Shown here one piece after another: positions 1 through 9,929 of a stretch of DNA of 64,000 bases. The DNA is from Adiantum capillus-veneris (lineage: Eukaryota > Streptophyta > Polypodiopsida > Polypodiales > Pteridaceae), in contig CM043947.1 of assembly GCA_014529385.2 (NCBI GenBank), forward strand, positions 120,108,891-120,172,890, given 5' to 3'. Position 1 is the first letter of the stretch; each line of letters starts with the position of its first letter. Under the pieces are notes generated by a model that worked only from the letters and a program-made list of their open reading frames with translations, had not been told where the DNA came from and did no database searches. Made by a program: the position numbers and the translations under genes.

Positions 1-165
1 ATCCCCAAAAAGATTTTGGATTCTCATGAGCTTTGCACCAGACATCATGTCAGACGACAGGTGTTGGTAAAATGGCTAGATAGACGTAGAAGGTTCTACA
101 TGGGAGAATGTCTCTGCACTTAAAAAACATTTTCCTACGTTCAATTTCCAGGACACAAACGATAA
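1..165 (+). pseudogene. Ty3/gypsy chromovirus integrase C-terminal chromodomain relic
   Basis: The window opens inside the 3' end of a Ty3/gypsy pol gene. Frame 1 reads a chromodomain-like start (IPKKILDSHEL, then VLVKWLD). After a frameshift near position 89, frame 2 continues with STWENVSALKKHFP. In chromoviruses this C-terminal domain of integrase is known to direct insertion to particular chromatin. The order (a basic stretch, the VKW core, then the W-E-N block) fits a chromodomain. The frameshift shows that it is dead. The rest of the element lies outside the window. Confidence 0.7.
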
Positions 166-440
166 TGTAAGGACAAGGGTCCTACGGGCAAGGCCACCGG
201 CATGGCCGGATAGTGTGTATGCTAGGGGGAGGCTATAAGATAGCATGGTTGGGTGGAGACTAACACACGCATTACCACCGCCCTTTCATTTGGTTTAAGT
301 ACAATAGTATACTTTCATATTACCATAGCACCTCAACATTGAATTGCATTTTTACAAGTGGTCTTTTGGTTGTATGTAGATGGGTTTGATTTTCTTGCGA
401 GCTTCCTTTCGCGAGCTTTTTTGATGAATAAACCTTTTTT
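166..440 (+). repeat. Probable 3' LTR remnant of the chromovirus
   Basis: A TG dinucleotide (TGTAAGGACAAGGG) follows the end of the chromodomain frame. The sequence then resembles in layout the LTR of the LARD at 19570: a GGCAAGGCC-type block, a gccgg block, then a ctataagatag TATA-like stretch and a gttgggtgg block. The right-hand boundary cannot be fixed from the sequence. Confidence 0.35.
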
Positions 441-579
441 GCTAGCTTCTCCACTATTGACAAAATTTAGATAAATAGCATACCACTGTCAAGACTTCTA
501 TGAATCATGAAGGCAAACCTTTAAGTGATGGTTTATACTCGCCTCCTTCCCCCTTCATCATGATCTCTTCTGATCCCCA

Positions 580-580
<1 letters not shown>

Positions 581-646
<66 letters not shown>
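581..646. repeat. Compound microsatellite (CT)n(GT)n
   Basis: About 22 bases of pure CT run directly into about 45 bases of GT. Open frames crossing it (poly Ser-Leu, then Cys-Val) are repeat translations and not genes. Confidence 0.97.
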
Positions 647-648
<2 letters not shown>

Positions 649-903
649 CCACCTGTATATTCCCGCGTTGAAGCATATTCTCCTCTATTCTATCTCATGT
701 GCCAACTTGTCAAGACCAAAGAGTACCTCTAGGTCTATTACCACCTTGTACTTGAACCTCATAAGATCTCAATATACCATGTTTCAACTCTAAAGGCCAC
801 TTTGATTGGAATTGTAGAAATCAAGGGCGTCCTTGATTCCCTTACCTTATCATTGTAGTAAAGTGATCGAGCATATCATACCTTTGTGGAATTTGTGTAG
901 GTC

Positions 904-904
<1 letters not shown>

Positions 905-980
<76 letters not shown>
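905..980. repeat. Microsatellite (CT)n, about 76 bp
   Basis: This is an uninterrupted CT tract. The flanks (649-904 and 981-1290) show no gene. Confidence 0.97.
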
Positions 981-984
<4 letters not shown>

Positions 985-1299
985 ATTTTCCTCATATACA
1001 TGGGGCTAGCACAATGGATTATGTTTTGGACTAGCCTAGTTTTATACCCTCTATTTAAAACTTCATAGTCGGGCCTAGGCCTATCGGGGTAGCAGTAGAT
1101 GATGACCTCCTCATGTTTACCATCTTATTTAGTTTGGCACAGCTCGACTAGTACATACATATACACATACCTGATACAATTTTACTTCAAAGACTGATTC
1201 TTTCTACATAGATGGTATATACAGACGCTTATGCACAGAGGATCCGGGGAGACCTCTAGAGGAGCTCACTTATATATGGACAGAGACACTCTAAGATGC

Positions 1300-2985
1300 A
1301 GTGACAGAGGCATACCCACACACTGAGCCTGGGCTATGATGACGTTATGAGAGCATGCCCCAGAAAATCTGGTATGATAAGGAGTGTGGAGAGATGAGAG
1401 CCCGACTTCAGAGGGAGGTACTTCTAGTAGTCATCACTCACGAGCAATCACAGATTGCTTCTTTGTGTTAAGTGTGACAAATGAAGAGGGTGTTTCTAGC
1501 TCGATTAGAGTAGGATTTATAGCAACTGTTTTTGAGTCAGGATTTAGGCAAGGCATGGTGACTCTTCCATGGCATTCTCTCCCACCAGTCATCACTTCTA
1601 CAAAGGTATGGGGTCGGTATGCATCATTTCTCTACAGAGTCTCAAGGCAACCACCCCTTCCAGATCCGGCAGAGCCATGCCCACACACATGTGATTCTTT
1701 ACTATCGAGATCGTAAAGAAGGCCATTGGCAGGATTAGTACCAAGAGAGCTTAACTCCCCGAAGAGGATGCTGCACCACTTAGAGGCTTTGTACACATGT
1801 GCTCATGATAGTGGAGTGTCTATTAACCTGGGGAAAACCAAGGTTATGGTGTTTAACACCACACCACAGTCGGTTAGAAGATCAACACCCACATTTACAT
1901 ATGGCAAGGAGACGATGGAGTATACAAATGCATTGACCTATCTTGTGGTAGTCTTCAGTGGACCTGTGTTTTCATTGAGCAGAGCAATAGAGACTAGACT
2001 GATGAGAGTTTAAGCAGCCTTTGTCTTTAGCTATTCTTTATAGAGTTTAGATTTGGGGACCCTCAGTGGATCATCATAAGACAAATCTGGTAGCACTGAT
2101 GGATAGAGATGTATGGAGAGGTCTTTAGTCTCTATGATCTCACGAATGATTCGGGTTAAGGTCTTAGTGCCACATGAGATTATTCAAGCCGAGCTAGCTG
2201 CCCCCTCTCTCATGGTCAAGGAACTTACTAGATCAATATCCTTCATTCATAGTTTATGGGACCTCCCCAAAGATAGATATACTCGGCTAGCCCTTGAGTC
2301 ATCCCAAAAACTAGTGCTACAAGGAGATGCAACATGTTGGTATAGACAGATGACATGGTTTCAGTCACATGGTTTCAACATGGATAGATTGCTCCATTCC
2401 AGTAGTCCTTGGATACACCCTCCCTATCTCTCAAATGGACATAGATCAATATACTCAAAAGTCAAGATTTGATTCAACTAGATAATAGGAGCACATGGAT
2501 ATAGGCGACACAGAAACTAGGTACAAAGATGGCTTTCTATAGAGAGCATCTTCTCTAACTAATAGAGTATGGATATGTGATCAGACTCGCCTATATGGAC
2601 ACTCATTTATCCCCTAGGATATGATGTGCTATTGGTCAGATGGGCGCAACGTCGTCTCAATTACAGATTGAAACTGTCAAATTTAGGTGAGTACCAATAG
2701 AGGCCATGATTTTCTAGTTGTGTCATATAGAGCTACAGACAGTGTTACATCACATTTTTCATTGCCCGATATACTATGAGATACAAGGTCGCTTTCATTG
2801 TCTATTCAGAGAGGGCTTTGGTGACCGTTGGCTATAGTCATGAGATACCAGGATCATAGATGCCTGGGGTCGTTCTTGCTAGAGCTACACAGACACAGGG
2901 AAATTTTATTGAGGAGATCATGCAGTTGACACATTCACAGAGGGAGATCACTGACTTCTTTAGAATAGGGACTCGATAGTCCGAT
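1300..2985 (+). pseudogene. Broken non-LTR retrotransposon (LINE), reverse-transcriptase side
   Basis: Three collinear pieces read like the C-terminal half of a plant LINE ORF2. The first, 1726-2010, contains the post-catalytic block GVSINLGKTKVMVFNTTPQS. The second, 2113-2460, carries MERSLVSMISRMIR and later SFIHSLWDLPKDRYTRLALE. The third, about 2690-2980, carries a Cys/His cluster (HHIFHCPIYYEI, FHCLFREGFGD) and, after a frameshift, MRYQDHRCLGSFLLEL. The catalytic FADD part is absent and deletions separate the pieces. The region at 1300-1720 may be degraded upstream LINE sequence. Several stops and shifts make it non-functional. The family assignment is from remembered protein patterns. 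Confidence 0.65.
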
Positions 2986-3019
2986 GAGCAAGCCTAATAT
3001 AGCAGACATGAGAGCCCAC

Positions 3020-3520
3020 CTATACCATAAGTATTAGTTGAAAGAGCCATTGAGCTTGGGAGAGCTAGACCACATCTATGAGGGTGACCACACGTCGACG
3101 GAGGCTCCATAGGAAGTTCATGACTATTCTAGCATGACATGGGAGACGTCTAGTACGACTATTTACAGAGGTGGACATGGACGATACTCTTCAGTGATGG
3201 ATGCAATACTTTCTTGGACAACACCGGATGTTGGGTGTCCTTGGGCATTGATAATGATGATCATGGTTTTAGTTTTTCCCATAGAAGAAGTTTAATATAA
3301 CATTTTATTTCATTTCATTTCTCTCTTCTACATTCGCACATAAGAGAACTCTTGTCAATGCTCAAAAAAAACCTAGGTTTCGTGTAATCCCACCTACAAA
3401 TTTTGAAATTTACCTCTAAATTTTATTTTTGAAGGTGAGAAAACCTACAAAATTTTGAAAAAATTAGCGTAATTTGATGTAAAAACCTTCAAATTTCATC
3501 AATTTACCTCTGTTGTTTCA
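3020..3520. other. Unassigned AT-rich stretch
   Basis: No gene is seen. It could be the 3' end of the LINE followed by unique sequence. No clear poly(A) tail or target duplication was found. Confidence 0.4.
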
Positions 3521-3534
3521 ATGTGTAGGTTTGC

Positions 3535-4062
3535 CAAGTTTTTGAAAAAAAGTTTTTTGGGAAAATTACCAAAATACCCCTCTAATTTATGGAAATTCCC
3601 AAAATACCCTTCAAATTTCAAAAATTTCCAATATACCCCTCATATTTTGTCAAAAATTCCAAAAATGCCCTTCAAATTTTCCAAAATTCCCAAAATACCC
3701 CTGGTTGTGAGCCTAAATTTATCCAAAAATTTAAAAAATTGTAGCTTTTCATAAGAAGACTGATTGTCTATGAATACAAGATACTAAAACTAGAATTTGA
3801 GATGGTTATGTAGGCTTTGGATATGAATTGCTTCATTACTTTTAGACATAATTGGGGAGGTAATTTGTGACAAATTACATGCTAAGCACTAAAAAACGGA
3901 TATACATTGTCAAAAAAGAATAAAGATCAGGAAATCATGAACAATCCAGCTAAAATAGATATAAGGGTATTTTGGGAATTTTTGAAATTTGAGGGGTATT
4001 TTGGAATTTCCACAGATTAGAGGGGTATTTTGGTAATTTTCCCAAGTTTTTTTCGAGCAGTG
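3535..4062. mobile_element. Foldback / MITE-like element with about 100-bp inverted arms
   Basis: The sequence at about 3545-3640 is repeated in inverse orientation at about 3965-4055. The left arm begins with gggaaaattaccaaaatacc and the right arm is its near-perfect reverse complement. The left side continues with several imperfect copies of an aaaatacccct / caaatttc motif. About 320 bp without a reading frame lies between the arms. This fits a non-autonomous foldback element. Target duplications were not recognised with confidence. Confidence 0.6.
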
Positions 4063-4169
4063 ACTCTTGTGCAGATCTTGTGTGCGGTGTTGAGCTTAGT
4101 AATTAATGCCTTCACGCGTGCAGAACGCAACAGAAGATTACCAACGATGGCCATTGAAGGGGTAGGGAA

Positions 4170-4253
4170 TGGCATTCCCCATAATATTGACGACCCCATG
4201 GCGACCGACGGAGGTCGGAAGCCATGGTGGGAGTCAATATTATGGGAATGGTC
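4170..4253. repeat. Strong hairpin with about 32-bp arms
   Basis: ggcattccccataatattga on the left pairs with tcaatattatgggaatggtc on the right, continuing through ccatgg on each side. The short loop contains its own dyad (gaccgacggaggtc). A second palindrome, gaatggtcattaaatgac, follows at 4246-4268. Open frames over it on both strands are by-products of the symmetry. Confidence 0.65.
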
Positions 4254-4453
4254 ATTAAATGACCATTCCCGGCCGTCAAGGTCCAGGGGAAGGGGGCCAA
4301 AACGAGTGCAAGAGACAGAAGCAGCTGCTGACAGTAAGCGGGGCGGGGAGTGAGGTTCGTTTGTCAAGATGGAGCTCCTTGCACGCAGCGCCTCCTTGCA
4401 TGACGATGCATCTGCTTGCCCGAACATCAATGCGAGCCGAATCTCGGGGGATT

Positions 4454-4471
4454 GGGGGGGGGGGGGGGGGG
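4454..4471. repeat. Run of 18 G residues
   Basis: An uninterrupted G tract lies in a G-rich context (more G runs just upstream). It could form a G-quadruplex and is also prone to sequencing error. Confidence 0.9.
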
Positions 4472-4479
4472 CGTGTCAT

Positions 4480-5320
4480 GCAGCAACTCTAAGCTGGGAC
4501 AAAAGGCAAGGCAGGAGGCAGGAGTGTGATGGTGCAGACTGTGTGTTCCCATCCAGAGTGTGTAGGACTGATCTTTGATCAAAAGACATATTGGGTGATT
4601 GGGAAGTAATTAGTGAGAGTTTTACTGCCATCATTTTTTATGAGCGCTGATGTGTCAAGCGTGGTTTAATTACTGATGCTGATGTGCCGTTTTGTGGATG
4701 GCAGAGCTGAGTTGTCGTAGATCTAACGACTCTTCAAAAACATTATTGTCAGTCATATGCAGCCGATGGACGGCTCAGATAGCCTGCCCCCTGACCTTGG
4801 ACCTTGACGGGTTGTACTAATTAGAAATGGGCTTCTAGCGAGGTCCATAAAACAACGCAATGTTTCCATTTGCAGAGAGCAACGAAGATGGCCACATCCG
4901 GATTCTGCATGCGGGTCTGCATGAGCCTAGGAGATCATTCTTTGGTTTAACCCTCCCTAATCAACAAAAAACTTATTAGTGTATTTACAGGGCAAAGCAC
5001 AAGCTATCTAGAATTCTAGTAGGACTTTTGCTGGCCGGAAATGGAAAGTGTCTCACTCTTAGTTATGGTGGGAGAATTCCTTTATTGGTTTGCAACACCT
5101 CAATGCTCTAATCTCCAGATATACCAATTGTGACTGTGACTTGAGAATCGTGAAAGTGATTCTCAAGAGAACATTGGTGCACATGAAAGTGTTTGTTTAG
5201 CGCTGAGATGATGAGTCTTTGTTTTGCGTTGAGTTGATGACCCTTAGGGTTGTGTTGCTGGGGAGAAGCGGTCGTCCACGTTAACGCAGAGGAACCCCCC
5301 TTGCGAGATTAATGCATTGA
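4480..5320. other. No gene recognised
   Basis: Mixed-composition sequence without a supportable reading frame. A partial copy of the gtccacgttaacgcagagg motif described at 5327-5789 lies near 5272-5300. Confidence 0.5.
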
Positions 5321-5326
5321 GTCAAG

Positions 5327-5789
5327 AACGCTACACAAAAATGGGTGTAATTTCATTACGCTCGGCCAAGCTTATTGGGTGATATTATTCAAGGAAGGGT
5401 CGTCCGTGTTAACATAGAGGACTCCCCCTTGCCAACTTAAGGTGCATTCATACATGCTCGTGGCAACGTTTTGCAAACATAAACCTGTTATTGACGTCTT
5501 TTGAAAACTTTGCTTTGGTGTCGCGAGTTGAAAAAACGTTGTCGTTCTCTCTACTCTCTCTCATGCAAAGTCCAAGAAAGACAAACACCTGCAAAAACAT
5601 TTACTCGCAATGGCGAAGACAACTGCACTCACCCAAAATGCTGACTTTCTAGTGTGTGAATCCGCCCTTCGTGCCTTAAAATTCAGAATGCTGCCAAAAA
5701 TGGGTGTAATTTCATCAAGCCCAGCCACACGATTGGGCGAGATTATTTGGCCAAGGGGTCATCCACGTTAACGCAGAGGCCCCCCCCCC
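5327..5789 (+). repeat. Two direct copies of a ~100-bp dispersed repeat
   Basis: About 5327-5425 and 5689-5785 share the order aaaaatgggtgtaatttcat, then an attgggyga block, then a gtccacgttaac-type block. A third partial copy of the last block precedes them near 5275. The copies differ at many sites, so the duplication is not recent. Confidence 0.6.
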
Positions 5790-5805
5790 CCCCCCCCCCC
5801 CCCCC
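5780..5805. repeat. Run of 26 C residues
   Basis: A pure C tract closes the second repeat copy. Its length is likely to be unreliable in any assembly. Confidence 0.9.
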
Positions 5806-6078
5806 AATTACTTGAACAAAGCTCACTAAGAAGGGAAATGTCTCTACTCATTCTTGACCATGTTATCCTATTCAACCAAATTAATGTCAACACCGACTTC
5901 TCATAGGACGTATTGCTTTTTTGCTACAGATCAAAAACTTAATTGAGTCATATATGTATTGAATGTCAAGTGTGCAACCTCATCATTTCTAGCCACCATT
6001 GATTAACCTTTCAATCTTGAACATCAGCCTCCTCTATGTCTAGGGCATATCCTATGCACAATCCTTCCCGACACAACT

Positions 6079-6156
6079 GGCAAGAAATCTTTAATTGTGA
6101 CCCTTAGTTTGGGATATGGCAAGAAATCTTTAATTGTGACCCTTAGTTTGGGATAT
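6079..6156. repeat. Perfect 39-bp tandem duplication
   Basis: A 39-bp unit beginning ggcaagaaatctttaattg occurs twice head to tail with no difference seen. Confidence 0.95.
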
Positions 6157-8550
6157 GTTGCTAGACAACTTTCAGTAATGGATTATCAAGCCATCAAGCC
6201 TCACGAGCGACCATCTTACTCGCAATCTCCAACTAAGTAAGGATTCCATAGTATGTGGGCTCCTACAACACGCATGACACATTGCTCTAACATAGTCTCC
6301 ATCATTATTAGATTTCACCACAGTTTGTTGCATTCCTCAATCAACAAAGAATGGCCCTTCGAGAAATTTATCTATCACCACTGTACAAATTAAATAGAAT
6401 TGTTTGTGACTCACTTATGGCCTTCCACAATGCACCAAGAGTTCCTCCTTTAGTTCTCCAAGAACGTTGCTACCCACTAGCCTACTCTCATCACAAGGCC
6501 TATTTTAAAGTCCCTATATATTCCACAAGCTAGTAAAAACTCAACATACGTCTTCAAGTATTGTATGAAAATTTTCTTTTAGGGCATATCTTGTCAACAC
6601 TTAATAACACGACTAACCTATCTAAGGTATCCCTTCAAGTTCTCTCAAATTCTTTAAGCTCCTTGCACAATGAAGTTGGTTTCCTAGCTAGCCCTTTCAG
6701 CCTCTTTCCTTGCCTTTTTATAGATCTAACCTTTTACTATCTTAATAAAATTCTCAATAAGCCTCTCAAACTTATCTTAAACTTGCCCTTTCTAGATTTT
6801 CTATAGCTCCATTGTATTACCTATTTCCAGTCTTATAAATTTTTCTTAACCTTTCCCACTGCAAATTTTCTCGTTTGCTAGAGCTCCATAATCCTATCAA
6901 ATGCAACTCTTATAAATTTTGCTTCATCCTAACTGGTGTAGATTATCTGATTGGTAACTCTACTTATCTCTCTCTTTTAGAATACTCCCTAGTGCCCTTT
7001 GCGGTATCTATTAAGTTGCACTTTCAATATTTATGGTAGGCCTCTTTAACCACTCCCTATAGAGCCCTCTAAGATTCTCAGATTGAGTTATCAAGTCACT
7101 CTTTTAAGGCTCTTAGGGTAAATTTTATTTTATGATACCTAAACCCTTTTTCCTCTAGGATTTTTTACCTCCTACTACCATACTCCTGGTCCCTCCTACC
7201 CATAATCACAAGGAACCAAGCTTCTAACCCATCATATATCCTTTGATTAACCTTGCTAGAATTGTGGACATAACCTTTTAAAGTGTTGATGGCTGAGAGG
7301 TGGAGGCCTTTCTTATCTGATTAGCTTTTGCCTACCACACCCCATACACGTATCTCTATGTATGTTATTGGCTGCCTTGCCCTATAAATTAGGCCATCTA
7401 CCTAAGCATCCTATAATTGGATATGATCCCCAATATCAAGCCCACATGTGTGCCACTAACTTGTCCTTTGTTAACAAAACTTCAATATTAGAGTATCTCG
7501 GTGAATATCTAAGGAAATGGGTTGCAATGGAATTTCGCTTAGAGCGACTCATAGGAGAGCAATGTTTCAATACGCTTTCTAACATTATAGGCCAATTTGT
7601 ATGAAAGGTAATGTTGGGGAATCGGGATCCCATTTTTACTAGATGTAGAGCTTAATAGACATAAGAAATAGAAATCGTCTGATTTGCAATGAGACATGTC
7701 CTTGCTCCAAGTAACAATTTTAAAGTGAAGTACCTAATGTTATACTACAACACCTATGTAGAATGAGGGATGCCATATGGAAAGGATCAATATTTGTGGA
7801 CTAAGATGTCATTGTGGTTAATTGTAATGAGATATTTTATCATGTCTTTTGAGTAGAGAAAAGCTCGCAAAAATAAACAATTTACCATAAAAGATCGTTG
7901 AAGTAAGCTCGCAAAAAAATATCCCCCTATGTAGATGCTCCTGAGAATGTTTGATGTTTGCAATGGAATTTTTGTTAGAAATGAGCTTTTCTTTGGAGTG
8001 AGACTTGTACAAATCACGGTCTTGTTTGGGTGTTCCCTTTCCCACACTAATTTTCTATTTCCCTCCTATGAAAGTATAAGCGTCTTAGAGTGTTTTGTGA
8101 TACCTCCAACGTGTTTTTGAGGATCACTAATCTTTAACATCGTATTGAGTTCTTCATATGCTGAATTTTTGTGCATGCCCTTAAATCACCCAAGGATTTT
8201 CCAAAGCTAAGTCAAAACGTCCTAGTGGACACAACACTCATGTATCTTGTCCATGCAAGGCTAAATTCTGGAGGAATATTGTACTCTGTCCAGGCATCAA
8301 AAGCCTATGTAAGCAAATACGATTTCATCTACAACTTGTGTTCTAGACCCTTCTCATGAAAGGCATGATTTTTAACCTCCCTATGTTATAGATTGTCCAT
8401 TACACTAATATCTTGTGCAAGCAATAAAAGTCAAGTCATGCGATTAAAGTCAAGTCTCATGTGCTTGATAGAGTAAAGAGTCATGATTCCCCATCGAGAG
8501 GACTTGTATCTACTACATCGTCTATTTATACTAGCATACCAAGGCCATCC
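6157..8550. other. Gene-free stretch
   Basis: About 2.4 kb of AT-rich sequence. Short open frames occur on both strands but none shows a recognisable domain, repeat or splice pattern. I see no feature I can support. Confidence 0.5.
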
Positions 8551-8942
8551 CTCAGCATTATCTAACACAGGGTCTTAATGACCCCCAAGCAATGGGATCT
8601 ACGATAGGGAAGTGGGCACACAAATGTCGAGGCAAAGAGAGGGTCTACAAAAAGTCAACGTGGACTGGAGATTCGAACCCACGACCTCACACTTGAGAGG
8701 TTAACAAGCTAACCACGCAGGCGCATGTGGTTTGTTGAAACCATTGTGAGTGCCCTTGATTATAAAGTGAGTTTACATTCCCTCCCCCATGTCGTTGTTT
8801 ACTTTTGCTGCTCTTGTTTACTTTTCAACAATTGATGTCCAAGCGCCTCTCTGCTTCCGTGCCCTCACTTATCGACCATAGATCCCACCGCTTGGGGGTC
8901 ATTAAGACCCCACGTTGGACCCGATGTCAACTTAGGGATTTC
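8551..8942. repeat. Inverted repeat (~75-bp arms) around a tRNA-like sequence
   Basis: The left arm (about 8551-8625) is the reverse complement of about 8862-8942. Both arms carry gcttgggggtcattaagacc and flanking matching blocks. The central ~235 bp contains the tRNA-like stretch at 8665-8720. The layout suggests two inverted copies of one short element or a foldback element. Confidence 0.6.
8665..8720 (-). other. tRNA-like internal promoter boxes, SINE-like
   Basis: Read on the minus strand, TGGTTAGCTTGTTAA (8715-8701) resembles an A box and GGGTTCGAAT (8680-8671) is a good B box. Between them is a short CCTC/GAGG stem around tcaagtgt. The T stem pairs poorly, so this is not a convincing functional tRNA. 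It is more likely the tRNA-derived head of a SINE or a tRNA pseudogene. Confidence 0.5.
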
Positions 8943-9029
8943 CTAAGTTTTAGCCTTTCCTTTATTTGTGCTTTAGGTGTAGAGGAAGATTGAGAAGATG
9001 AAGAATTATTGTTATTCTTACCATTCAAT

Positions 9030-9580
9030 TAATTATGAGGGGTACTTGACTTGTTTTCCTTCGGCTTACCTTTGTTGTTCTTCATTTCTTGTGTGAGAGG
9101 TATCTTAACGGGGGCGTTATGGTCAATAGGATCAAAGACTTGCACATTGTATTTAATGTACTCGATTAAACCAAAGAGAAAAGTCTCCTTACGATCTGTA
9201 TCCAACTTACACAATTACATACCAACCTGTAAAATACAGTTAGAAAAAGATGCAATGGGAGTTCCATTTTGCTTAAGGCCACTCCGATCCTTCAATCGAT
9301 CAAGAAATTGTGGTTGCATAAAACAAGCTTTGAGCTTATCTTGGCAGTCAACCCAACTGAAAGACAGTGGCTCACCATCGGCAACAAGATCATGTTGCTC
9401 AAGCATTTGTACCTCTTGACAAGGCTCATACCAATGAATGGCATCACCTAACAAATACATGGCAACACTCAAAAACTTTATTGTTGCTATTTTTCTTGCT
9501 AGTTGCAAAATAAGCATTAAATTGATGCAACCAAGAATAAATCACAGAAGCGTCCATCTTACCATCATACATTAGGAGAA
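9030..9580 (-). pseudogene. Ty3/gypsy gag relic
   Basis: On the minus strand the frame starts near 9570 with YDGKMDASVIYSWLHQFNAY. It shifts near 9517 and continues with MYLLGDAIHWYEP, FSWVDCQDKLKACFM, LKQNGTPIASF and RKETFLFGLIEYIKYNVQVF, ending near 9030. The order (a W-L-x-x-F block, an A-x-x-W-Y block, then a short-spaced L-x-Q-x-G-S/T block and an F-x-x-G-L block) is typical of plant Ty3 gag capsid. At least one frameshift and one stop are present. No zinc knuckle or pol follows. Confidence 0.65.
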
Positions 9581-9929
9581 AGTTGGACTCACATTTGGGC
9601 TATGTAAGAAGTTCCACGTCGGCTTAGAGAGAGAAAATAAAAATATTAAATTGTGTGTTTTATGTGATATATTTTTGCACCAACAAAAGCCAAAATAACA
9701 TTCTTTGGTAGGTAGCCACCGTCTTCATCATTCTTATCCTTTGTTCTCTTGTCAAGAATCCAACTAACTATATGACTAATGATTTGAAATGCCAATTTAC
9801 AACTGTTCCCTTCAGAAACATAAGCCACACGAACTCTATCAACTCTAAACATGAGAATATGGCCTTCCCTCCCAAAACCTGAGATATTTCATGAGTTTCA
9901 AGTGTCTGTCTATTTCTCTATCAACTCTA

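Noticed and set aside
4017-4578. Overlapping frames on both strands
   Set aside because: They arise from a strong hairpin and GC-rich composition; no domain, and mirrored frames are expected from the symmetry.
8665-8720. Functional tRNA gene on the minus strand
   Set aside because: A and B boxes are present but the T stem and acceptor pairing are poor, and it sits between inverted repeats.
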